A stretch of 64,000 nt of DNA from a virus, in IMG/VR virus record IMGVR_UViG_3300031576_000026, positions 1-64,000 of that record. One strand, 5' to 3'. Each line of letters starts with the position of its first letter. The stretch's first letter is position 1. A program made the position numbers and the translations under genes. Below the pieces are notes generated by a model. That model did not search any database. It was not told the DNA's origin and was given only the letters and a program-made list of their open reading frames with translations. Below, piece by piece: positions 23,307-30,788 of the stretch.

Positions 23307-23435
23307 ATGGCAATTGCTAATATATTCCAATCATTAAAACCACTTTTTAAAGAAACATATTCTAAATCTTTAACTTCTCCTATGAACTCTAACTATTGGA
23401 AAAAGATAAAACAACTACTAAAACCTAAAAAATAG
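23307..23435 (+). CDS. 42-aa basic protein
   Basis: ATG 23307, one base after the preceding TAA, to TAG 23435. Basic with aromatic residues (NIFQSLKPLFKETYSK and a KKIKQLLKPKK end). Spacing and composition suggest a real small gene, but no homologue is known to me. Confidence 0.45.
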   Translation: MAIANIFQSLKPLFKETYSKSLTSPMNSNYWKKIKQLLKPKK

Positions 23436-23439
23436 AAAT

Positions 23440-23449
23440 TTAACAACTA
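23440..23449 (+). promoter_or_regulatory. TTAACAACTA late-promoter-like element
   Basis: TTTAACAACTAACTATAGAGG lies between the 42-aa gene and ATG 23467. The copy matches the core and differs downstream (AACTATAG). It heads the small basic protein and scaffold pair. Confidence 0.5.
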
Positions 23450-23466
23450 ACTATAGAGGCTATTAT

Positions 23467-23637
23467 ATGGCTAAACCAAAATTAGGTTCTGGTGAGCGCT
23501 TTAAAAAGCTTAAAGAGAAGCTAGAAAAACGAGGAGCAAAAAGCCCTGGTGCTTTGGCCTCGTGGCTGGGACGTAAAAAATTTGGAAAGTCTCGCTTCCA
23601 AAAACTAGCAGCCGTTGGGAAAAAAAGAGCCAAATAA
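23467..23637 (+). CDS. conserved small basic phage protein (56 aa)
   Basis: Lys/Arg-rich protein MAKPKLGSGERFKKLKEKL...SPGALASWLGRKKFGKSRFQKLAAVGKKRAK. The PGALA-WLGRKK(F/Y)G-x2-(K/R)F-x-K block is a familiar small protein encoded near phage head genes. It probably binds DNA or the capsid interior. Exact role unknown. Confidence 0.65.
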   Translation: MAKPKLGSGERFKKLKEKLEKRGAKSPGALASWLGRKKFGKSRFQKLAAVGKKRAK

Positions 23638-23715
23638 ATTAACCGAAATGATTCTATCCGAAAGGACGAATCACTTTTAATATATCCCTAACCGGACTAT
23701 CTAAAGGAGAAAAAC

Positions 23716-24786
23716 ATGTCTGAAACTAATACCGCACCTTCGACAGTAGTTGAAGAATCTCCCCCTACACAACGAGAATCTCAATCAACAGAACAAGAAT
23801 CTAAAGAAAGTTCTTCCACAGAGCAATTATCTCAAAAAATCCAAGATAATTCTAATCATGAACTCAGTACTGAAGAAATTTCTAGGGCTGAATCCCTATT
23901 AAGCAAAGATGAAAAGGATTTAACATCTTCTGATGTTAAATATTTAGAAGATCTTGAAAAAAGAGTCACTGATACAGAAAAACAACAGAAAAGGCTTAAA
24001 AGGGTTAAGTTAAAAGTAGATCAAAAAGAGTTTGAGGAAGAACTTCCCTTTGAAATACCCGATGATCCAGAATCTTTAGATTACATAACACGTAATTTAC
24101 AACTAGCTAAAATGGGTCAATCTAGGGCACAACAATATAGCCAACTAGAAAAAGAAGTTAAAGCTTTTATAGAGGAATTAAAAAAAGATCCCGTAAAAAT
24201 CCTATCAAGTCCTGAATTTGGGGTAGATGTTAAAAAACTAGCAGCTAAAGTTATTGAAGATGAAATCGCTGCTTCTCAAAAATCTCCAGAACAATTAGAA
24301 AAAGAAAAGATAGAATCCGAATTAAAAGCTCTTAAAGAAGAGAGAGAAAAAGAAAAAAAGGTAAATGAGGAGAGAGATTTTGAACGGGCAACAGAAAAAG
24401 CATATGAAGAATACGATAAGATGATTACAGACGCTTTGGGTAAATCCGATCTTCCGACTACTCCCTATACAATCAAAAAAATTGCTGATTATATGCTTCT
24501 AGGACTACAAGAAGGTTATAGCATAGTTCCCGAAGATGTTATTCCTCTGGTTAAAGAAGAAATGCATAAAGATTTAAAGGATATGTTTAATGTTATGCCC
24601 GATGATGTTATAGAGCAACTAGTTGGAAAAGATGTATTGAGTCGTATTAGGAAGAGGAATGTTGCTAAAGCTAAAGAAGCTCCACCCCAACCAGCTAATA
24701 AAACTGTTCAAGATGTGGGAAAAGCCTCTGAAAAGAAGGTTGATGATGCCAGTAAAAAATCTTTTAGAGAGTTTTTTGGGGTATAA
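23716..24786 (+). CDS. scaffold-like head morphogenesis protein
   Basis: 356 residues, very rich in Glu, Lys, Gln and Ser. A disordered N-terminus (about 1-50) is followed by long coiled-coil stretches (about 90-240), an alpha-helical region and a Lys-rich C-terminus ending SFREFFGV. Size, composition and position one gene before the decoration and MCP pair fit a podovirus scaffolding protein, which usually binds the MCP through a basic C-terminal helix. Confidence 0.7.
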   Translation: MSETNTAPSTVVEESPPTQRESQSTEQESKESSSTEQLSQKIQDNSNHELSTEEISRAESLLSKDEKDLTSSDVKYLEDLEKRVTDTEKQQKRLKRVKLKVDQKEFEEELPFEIPDDPESLDYITRNLQLAKMGQSRAQQYSQLEKEVKAFIEELKKDPVKILSSPEFGVDVKKLAAKVIEDEIAASQKSPEQLEKEKIESELKALKEEREKEKKVNEERDFERATEKAYEEYDKMITDALGKSDLPTTPYTIKKIADYMLLGLQEGYSIVPEDVIPLVKEEMHKDLKDMFNVMPDDVIEQLVGKDVLSRIRKRNVAKAKEAPPQPANKTVQDVGKASEKKVDDASKKSFREFFGV

Positions 24787-24826
24787 GCTTCTGTATTTAT
24801 TTTAGATTTTGATAAATAGTTTATTT

Positions 24827-24840
24827 TTAACAACTATTTA
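24827..24840 (+). promoter_or_regulatory. TTAACAACTATTTA late-promoter-like element
   Basis: A full copy (TTTTTAACAACTATTTAATGAAAG) in the 199-bp gap after the scaffold gene, about 145 bases before the decoration/MCP pair. The long leader would include the hairpin at 24933-24955. Confidence 0.55.
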
Positions 24841-24932
24841 ATGAAAGTTTAGCATTTATTATTCTATTAGACTCGGCATTACCTAAATTAGGGTGCTGAT
24901 ATCCAAGATAGAAAAGAATAATGCACATGACA

Positions 24933-24955
24933 GTAAGATAAATAGGTTATCTTAC
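24933..24955 (+). promoter_or_regulatory. perfect 9-bp hairpin in capsid-gene leader
   Basis: GTAAGATAA (24933-24941) pairs perfectly with TTATCTTAC (24947-24955) across a 5-base loop. No T-run follows. It lies about 30 bases before ATG 24986 of the capsid operon and may be an mRNA-stabilising or processing hairpin (inference). Confidence 0.5.
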
Positions 24956-24985
24956 ATTAACAATCTATCTTGAGGATAATTAAAT

Positions 24986-25453
24986 ATGTCATCCTACTAT
25001 GGAAAACAAGAATTGGTAATGGGATCACAGCTTAAGGTTCAATCCCTATCTCTACACTTTTTCATTGATGGTGATGCGGTTGCGGCTAACGTAAAGCATC
25101 GACCTGATGAACCTGCGGTTCTGTTTCTTAAAACAGAGGGTGTAGATGATGTAACTAGCTCTACCGGAGCACTTGATTCTGGTGAAGCTTCTCCGACTTT
25201 TACAGCACCAAGTAATGCTATGGGCAAATTTGGCTGTCTTATTAAAGTTGGTGAAAAAATTAAAAGGGTAGTCTCTGCTATGGCAGTGAGACAAGATTCA
25301 CCTGAGGTGGTATCTTGCACTCTTGCTAATAGTACTGGCTTATCAGCAAATGGCGATAAAATCGTACTAAATGTTGATAGTGCTGCAGATCTTGCTGCTG
25401 GAGATTATCGTGGCGCAATTGAAATCCACTATGTTGTGGATGAACAAGCTTAA
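24986..25453 (+). CDS. probable capsid decoration/stabilisation protein
   Basis: 155 residues, beta-rich with Ala/Val/Thr/Gly composition (CLIKVGEKIKRVVSAMAVRQ, GDYRGAIEIHYVVDEQA). GAGG precedes ATG 24986, and the MCP follows 12 bases after the stop. Location between scaffold and MCP and size fit a decoration protein. No diagnostic motif is present. Confidence 0.55.
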   Translation: MSSYYGKQELVMGSQLKVQSLSLHFFIDGDAVAANVKHRPDEPAVLFLKTEGVDDVTSSTGALDSGEASPTFTAPSNAMGKFGCLIKVGEKIKRVVSAMAVRQDSPEVVSCTLANSTGLSANGDKIVLNVDSAADLAAGDYRGAIEIHYVVDEQA

Positions 25454-25465
25454 TGAGGGATTAAT

Positions 25466-26704
25466 ATGAGTGCTTCAAATCAATTATCTACTCTTAACGG
25501 ATTTTTTAAGGAAGCCTATGCAGATAAGCTTGGCGAACTTATTCCCGATGGAGTAAAACTTCTTAATAAAATTAAATTCATGTCTAAGGATAAACAACCT
25601 GGTAATCTTTATCACCAGCCTGTTATTCTTGGAATGGAGCATGGTGTTACATTTGCTTCTTCAGACGAAGATGCATTTAATCTTAATGCTCCAGTGGCTG
25701 GCGTTATCAAAGATGCTCAAATCAAGGGTAATCCTATTCTAATGCGATCACTTCTTGGTTATGTATCTGCGAGCCGTGCAGCTCTTGGTGGACAAAAAGC
25801 ATTTATGGATGCTACTAAGTATTTAGTGGCTAACATGCTTCGATCAATGGCTAAAAAGCTTGAGATTGAATTGCTTTATGGTCAAGTTGGATATGCTCGC
25901 ATTTCAGCTGTGTCTGGTACTCTTTTGACAATTAAAACATCAGAGTGGGCACCCGGAATTTGGGCTGGTGCAGAAGGCATGCCAATTGAAATTCGTAATT
26001 CAGCTGGAACGACTTCCAGGGGTGAATCTGTTGTTAAAAGTGTTGACATGGATGCTAGAACCGTTACTCTACAAACTGCGGTTCCTGGTATTGATGTAAC
26101 TCTTGGCGCAGAAGATATCATCTGGCATAAAGGGGCTTTCGGAAACGAATTTGCGGGAGTTCATAGAGTTCTCTCTATTTCTTCTGGAACGCTCTTTAAT
26201 ATCGATGTCGGGGCATTTAACCTCTTTAAGGGCAATGAGTTTAGTGCTGGTAGTGCTGCTCTCAGCTTTACCAAACTCAATCTCGCTGCTGCACGAGCGG
26301 TTGAAAAGGGTCTCGATAATCGAGTAGTTGCCTATGTTAATCCACGAGCTTGGGCAAATATGCTTTCAGATCAAGCTGCTCTTCGCAAGTATGATCAAAG
26401 CTATAGTTCTAAAAAGGCAGAGAATGGTTCAGAATCTCTTCTTTTCCACTCACAAAATGGGGAAATTGAGATCGTGCCAAGTATCTACGTAAAAGAAGGT
26501 TACGCATATCTTCTTGATGAACAAGCTTGGTCAAGAGTCGGTTCTACCGATATGACCTTTAAGCGTCCAGGACAAGGTGAGGAATTCTTTAGGGATCTAG
26601 AGAATTCAGCTGCTTATGAGCTTCGTCTTTATTCAGACCAGGCTCTATTCTGTTACGCACCAGGTCGAAATACTCTTATCAAAGATATTGTTAACGTAAC
26701 ATAA
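25466..26704 (+). CDS. major capsid protein
   Basis: 412 residues, normal for a HK97-fold MCP of the N4/P22-like size class. An N-terminal helical start (LSTLNGFFKEAYADKLGELIP) leads to LLNKIKFMSKDKQPGNLYHQP (E-loop region), a long central helix zone (MLRSMAKKLEIELLYGQ), and a beta-rich A-domain (VVAYVNPRAWANML, EIVPSIYVKEGYAYLL). Codon choice is less AT-biased than in neighbours, as expected for the most expressed gene. A terminator follows. Confidence 0.88.
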   Translation: MSASNQLSTLNGFFKEAYADKLGELIPDGVKLLNKIKFMSKDKQPGNLYHQPVILGMEHGVTFASSDEDAFNLNAPVAGVIKDAQIKGNPILMRSLLGYVSASRAALGGQKAFMDATKYLVANMLRSMAKKLEIELLYGQVGYARISAVSGTLLTIKTSEWAPGIWAGAEGMPIEIRNSAGTTSRGESVVKSVDMDARTVTLQTAVPGIDVTLGAEDIIWHKGAFGNEFAGVHRVLSISSGTLFNIDVGAFNLFKGNEFSAGSAALSFTKLNLAAARAVEKGLDNRVVAYVNPRAWANMLSDQAALRKYDQSYSSKKAENGSESLLFHSQNGEIEIVPSIYVKEGYAYLLDEQAWSRVGSTDMTFKRPGQGEEFFRDLENSAAYELRLYSDQALFCYAPGRNTLIKDIVNVT

Positions 26705-26738
26705 TTAATAATATCATATAATTAAAAGTCTATTATAT

Positions 26739-26769
26739 AGAGGGAGCCTAAAAACTCCCTCTTTCTTTA
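26739..26769 (+). terminator. intrinsic terminator after the MCP gene
   Basis: AGAGGGAG (26739-26746) pairs perfectly with CTCCCTCT (26755-26762) across an A-rich 8-base loop, followed by TTCTTTAT. It lies 35 bases after the MCP stop and just before the next late-type element. Confidence 0.8.
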
Positions 26770-26790
26770 TCTAGACATTCTTCTTTACAT

Positions 26791-26803
26791 TTAACAACTA
26801 TTA
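26791..26803 (+). promoter_or_regulatory. TTAACAACTATTA late-promoter-like element
   Basis: An exact copy, identical through TTAATG to the one at 43121, placed between the MCP terminator and ATG 26837. Terminator followed by this element is the arrangement expected of a new transcription start. Confidence 0.6.
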
Positions 26804-26836
26804 ATGTAATTATAATAACCACTATTTTCGATTTAT

Positions 26837-27325
26837 ATGGCTGTAACCGTTACGATTAGAGGAACCCCGATCCCCTTTCCTACTTCAGGAGAATCACCTA
26901 ATTGGGCGGAAGCTGTAACAGAATTTGCTCAGGCCGTCGAGGATGCTCTTATAACGCTTGGATTAGGCATCGGGGATATAACCCCTCAAATATATAACAT
27001 CGATGCTTTTAATGGCAATGTTATCCCTCAGGATGTGCAGAATCTAGCATTTTCAAATACTTTAGTACGTTCTAGTGTTATTAGATATGCCGTGACTAGA
27101 ACAAGTTCCACCGAAACAGCCATTGAGGCCGGTCTTATATTAATAGCATATAATCCAAGTCTATCGGTTGGTAATAAATGGTATATAACCACACAGAAAG
27201 TGGGGGATGGTAAAATATCATTTTCTATAACAGATGCTGGTCAAATTCAATTCACAACTACGGCATTGGGTGGTATCAATTATAGTGGTGAAATTAGTTT
27301 TGCTGCTGTGAGTTTATTACAATAA
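26837..27325 (+). CDS. virion protein (162 aa), tail/fibre associated
   Basis: The N-terminus VTVTIRGTPIPFPTSGESPNWAEAVTEFAQAVEDAL is of a type common at the start of phage fibre-module proteins. The rest is a beta-sandwich with DGKISFSITDAGQIQFTT. It ends one base before the next fibre-like gene. Confidence 0.6.
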   Translation: MAVTVTIRGTPIPFPTSGESPNWAEAVTEFAQAVEDALITLGLGIGDITPQIYNIDAFNGNVIPQDVQNLAFSNTLVRSSVIRYAVTRTSSTETAIEAGLILIAYNPSLSVGNKWYITTQKVGDGKISFSITDAGQIQFTTTALGGINYSGEISFAAVSLLQ

Positions 27326-27326
27326 A

Positions 27327-29087
27327 ATGGCTAATAATATCTTCGAATTTTTAAATGGATTAAGGATTAAACCAGTCTCTTCTTCATCATCTTCAAGAGA
27401 AGGAGAATTTGAATTATTATCCACAGATAATAAACTTAGAATATTCGCTGGTGCTTCTAATAGAGCGGTTGTCACAGAAGATCAAACTCAAACCTTAACT
27501 AATAAAACCCTAAGTGGTTCTTTAAATACCTTCTCAAATCTACCCTCATCTGCTTTCAATATTGATTCCGATATTAACTGGAATCAATTTAGCATAACTA
27601 ATTTTAGAAGACTTGAATTTTTTGATCCAGCTGCCGTTATTGTTGGTTCTAATAAATTATATGTGAAAAGTGGCAATCTTTTTTACAATGATGGTAGTGG
27701 AAATCAAATACAACTAACAATTAGCGGTATTGTTAATGCTAGTGAATCTATTACAGGATTAAGCCCAGATGATACTGTAGTTTTTAATGATGCTGATAAT
27801 ACACTCTCTTTTAATGCAGATGGTGGGTCTGATAATATGGTGCTTCAAGCATCAGAATATCAAGCTTTTTCGAAATACACATTTGGTATAGCCGGAACTC
27901 CCAATTTAGATTTTTCGAGTAGTCAATTCAATTTTAATAATGGTGGAACTGGTAATGGTAATCTGAAAGCTGGAACTTATACTGGCACAGCCAGTATAAA
28001 TGTTTTAGATATAACCGGAACAGCAGGAGGAGATGCAGTACAACTTATTGGAAGATTGACAACTTCTACTACTACAGATGGTCTAATTATTAGATCTAAT
28101 ACAGGAGCTGTTAGTAATAGAGTTGCGACTTCAGGTTCTGATACAAATGCAGGAGCAGCAATTAGATTAGTTCCGGATGGAGTTGCGACTAATGGTGGAA
28201 GTATAGATTATTTTGCTCATTCTACATCAAATTCCATTGATAAAAATAAGCATAGATTCTTTATAAGAACTGGAGTTGGTACTTCTACAGAAGCTGTTAG
28301 AATTAGTAGTGTTGGATTAACTATAAATCCGGGCGCAGGTGGACCACGCTTTAGTGATGATGGTTTCGGTCGATTAGTTATTGAAACACCGTCTGAACCT
28401 GATGGTAGAGTTAGATTAGGACCAGCTGGTGGTGTCAATATATCAAATTCCGCTGGTGCTTTAGAAGTAACACCCGGAAGCGGAATAATAGGAATAATAG
28501 TTGCATCTGGTAGTGTTAGATTGGGATCGGTGTTTAGTGGTGTTAGTTTATCAAATTCCGCTGGTGCTTTAGAAGTAGCCGTTTTAAGTGGTGCAGTCGG
28601 ATTAAAAGTAGTTGGAGGGGTTGAATCTCAGTTAGATGGAAGTATAAGATTAGGGGGAAGTGCGGCTCCTACCACATTTCTTGTTAAACATCCTTCATCT
28701 ACTGTCCCTGTTGTAAATGTGTCAGATGGAGCATCCTCTAGTAGAAGTATCGTTGTTGGTCCATTGGATAGTGAGTTATTTAGTAGTCTTAGAATTATTA
28801 GGGGAAGAATTAGTAAAACTGGCACTCTTTTATCTGGAGAAGGATTTACTGCCTCTCAACCAGGAGCAATAAATGGATTAGTGAGGGCCGATTTTACAAC
28901 AGTATTTTCAGCTACTCCTACTGTTGTTGCTTCAGTTGAATTAGTTCTTGAAAATACGGGGGCTCATTTTTCATGTACGCACACTTTAAGCACGGGTGGA
29001 GTAGAATTTGATATTGTTGATGATACGGGGAGCCGGGACACCACAAACGTTCAAGCGCTTAATTTTATTGCAATTGGACCGAGGTAA
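27327..29087 (+). CDS. tail fibre-like protein (586 aa)
   Basis: The N-terminal VVTEDQTQTLTNKTLSG motif is typical of phage tail fibres and their virion-attachment ends. A long Gly/Ser/Asn-rich beta-repeat shaft follows, including two copies of a GVNISNSAGALEV-like unit near residues 370 and 407. The C-terminal domain (AATPTVVASVELVLENTG... region) is a likely receptor-binding or trimerisation end. Confidence 0.7.
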   Translation: MANNIFEFLNGLRIKPVSSSSSSREGEFELLSTDNKLRIFAGASNRAVVTEDQTQTLTNKTLSGSLNTFSNLPSSAFNIDSDINWNQFSITNFRRLEFFDPAAVIVGSNKLYVKSGNLFYNDGSGNQIQLTISGIVNASESITGLSPDDTVVFNDADNTLSFNADGGSDNMVLQASEYQAFSKYTFGIAGTPNLDFSSSQFNFNNGGTGNGNLKAGTYTGTASINVLDITGTAGGDAVQLIGRLTTSTTTDGLIIRSNTGAVSNRVATSGSDTNAGAAIRLVPDGVATNGGSIDYFAHSTSNSIDKNKHRFFIRTGVGTSTEAVRISSVGLTINPGAGGPRFSDDGFGRLVIETPSEPDGRVRLGPAGGVNISNSAGALEVTPGSGIIGIIVASGSVRLGSVFSGVSLSNSAGALEVAVLSGAVGLKVVGGVESQLDGSIRLGGSAAPTTFLVKHPSSTVPVVNVSDGASSSRSIVVGPLDSELFSSLRIIRGRISKTGTLLSGEGFTASQPGAINGLVRADFTTVFSATPTVVASVELVLENTGAHFSCTHTLSTGGVEFDIVDDTGSRDTTNVQALNFIAIGPR

Positions 29088-29092
29088 TTCAT

Positions 29093-29278
29093 ATGGCTAA
29101 ATTAAGTTCTAAAGCAAAAAAATGGATAAGTGATAAGATAAGTAAACTGGCTCATGAAGGTTATAAAGATCCCAATCAACGTTCAGCCATTGCTTATAGC
29201 ATGGCGCGTAAGAAGAAATATGATGTTCCAGAATCACCTTCAAAATTCAAAAAAATTCGTAAAATGATGAAAAAATAA
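29093..29278 (+). CDS. conserved small basic phage protein (61 aa)
   Basis: Lys-rich: LSSKAKKWISDKISKLAHEG, QRSAIAYSMARKKKYDVPES, KFKKIRKMMKK. The Q-x-x-AIAYSMARKKGY-type block is familiar from small phage proteins of the DUF6496 kind. The stop overlaps the next start (AATAATG). It probably binds DNA or another virion component. Confidence 0.6.
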   Translation: MAKLSSKAKKWISDKISKLAHEGYKDPNQRSAIAYSMARKKKYDVPESPSKFKKIRKMMKK

Positions 29279-29697
29279 TGCAAAGACAAATTACACATTT
29301 AGATAGTGATCAAATAAATAAAAGAATTTTTGATGAATCACAAGATGCTAATCGTGTGGTTATAGTGGGTGGTGTAGACTTTAATTTTGAACATAAAGAT
29401 CCTAAAGTTATTACTATAAAAGAACCCATCATTATTAGAGAAACAGAAATTAGAGAAATAGAAAAACCTATTATTATAAAAGAATTCGAATTAAAGGAAA
29501 TACATATACCAGTTATTGTGAAGGAATTAGAAATTAAGGAAGTTGAAAGAATTGTTTATAAAGATTCACCAAAAGATATACATTATGTAGATAAAATAGT
29601 TAAAGAATTTCATACACCTAAAGCATTGCAGTATCTATTACTTTTACAGGGATTATTGATTGTTGGTTTACTAACAACTTTATTTATAAAGAGTTAA
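29278..29697 (+). CDS. repeat stalk protein with C-terminal membrane segment
   Basis: 139 residues. The N-terminus ITHLDSDQINKRIFDESQDANRVV carries the FDES docking-like motif. Residues 40-100 are alternating EPIIIRE/EKPIIIKE/VKELEIKEVE units, an extended charged-hydrophobic repeat. Residues 117-136 (LQYLLLLQGLLIVGLLTTLF) form a membrane segment. The mix of virion-type head and membrane tail suggests a protein that spans virion and host envelope or an internal virion membrane-active peptide. Confidence 0.55.
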   Translation: MQRQITHLDSDQINKRIFDESQDANRVVIVGGVDFNFEHKDPKVITIKEPIIIRETEIREIEKPIIIKEFELKEIHIPVIVKELEIKEVERIVYKDSPKDIHYVDKIVKEFHTPKALQYLLLLQGLLIVGLLTTLFIKS

Positions 29698-29716
29698 GCC
29701 AAAAGGATTATAAATT

Positions 29717-30739
29717 ATGGCAACTACATTAGATTTTAGCCAGGTTCTACAAAGAGCTTTTGATGAATCAGCCCAGGCTCTTAAAGTTACAGTAAGTGGG
29801 GCTGTATTAGAGGTTAATCTAGATAATACCGATGATGATGTTTTAGTTTATGGGTTTGATGGAGTAGCGAATAAAAAGATTAAAACCGATGCAGCTGGAG
29901 AATTACAAATTGACGTATTATCTTCAGCACTTCCAGCAGGAGCAGCCACTGAAGCCACATTAGTTGGTATAGCAGTTGGGATTGGCTCTATTGATTCAGA
30001 TATAGATGTCTCTCTTTCTTCAAGAGCTAGTGAATTAACACTTTCATCCATAAACACCAAATTAACCGATGCTTCTCAAAAGACTCAAATCGTTGATGGT
30101 GTTGGTAGCGTTATTGGAAGTACATCCAACGCTTTAGATGTTAATATTAAATCTAGTGCTATAACATTAGAAGTTAATCTAGATAATGCTAATGACGATG
30201 TTTTAATTTATGGATTTGATGGTGCGGTTAATAGGGCTATAAAAACTGATGCTGCTGGTGAATTACAAATAGATGTTCTATCTTCGGCACTACCCGCTGG
30301 TGCTGCAACAGAAGCTACCTTATCCTCAATTAATGGTAAATTAAATTCTTTAGGCCAAAAAGTAATGACTGCATCTGTTCCAGTGGTTATTGCTTCTGAT
30401 CAATCTACAGTTAAGCAAAGTCAAACTGGTAGAAGTGTTGTAACTACTACAAGAAATGATTACAGTTCTTCTAGTGTAACCACGGCAGCTTGGAGTCAAT
30501 TAATTGCTTCTACAGCAGCTGATATTCATGAAATTGAAATTTTTGATAGTTCGGGTCAAACTTTAGAATTAGGAACTGGGGCAGCAGCCGCTGAAACAAG
30601 GTTACTTCTAGTGTTTCCAGGGGGAAATGGTCGTGTTCAATCTTTTGTTGTTTCAGGAACCAGGATTTCTATTAGAGCAGTTTCTGCTAATGCCACAGTG
30701 GGCGAGAGTTCAATCAACTATTATGGAGCTGGAATCTAA
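29717..30739 (+). CDS. virion protein with FDES motif and tandem duplication
   Basis: 340 residues. It starts ATTLDFSQVLQRAFDESAQALKV, matching the protein at 16228. Two nearly identical blocks follow (EVNLDN-x-DDVL-YGFDG...KTDAAGELQIDVLSSALPAGAATEATL) at about residues 33-88 and 154-210, then a beta-rich C-terminal domain (HEIEIFDSSGQTLELG...). Probably a neck or tail-surface protein. Confidence 0.62.
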   Translation: MATTLDFSQVLQRAFDESAQALKVTVSGAVLEVNLDNTDDDVLVYGFDGVANKKIKTDAAGELQIDVLSSALPAGAATEATLVGIAVGIGSIDSDIDVSLSSRASELTLSSINTKLTDASQKTQIVDGVGSVIGSTSNALDVNIKSSAITLEVNLDNANDDVLIYGFDGAVNRAIKTDAAGELQIDVLSSALPAGAATEATLSSINGKLNSLGQKVMTASVPVVIASDQSTVKQSQTGRSVVTTTRNDYSSSSVTTAAWSQLIASTAADIHEIEIFDSSGQTLELGTGAAAAETRLLLVFPGGNGRVQSFVVSGTRISIRAVSANATVGESSINYYGAGI

Positions 30740-30788
30740 TTAACTATTATATACTGTCTAATTAAATAGACACTTAATTGGGATAATC

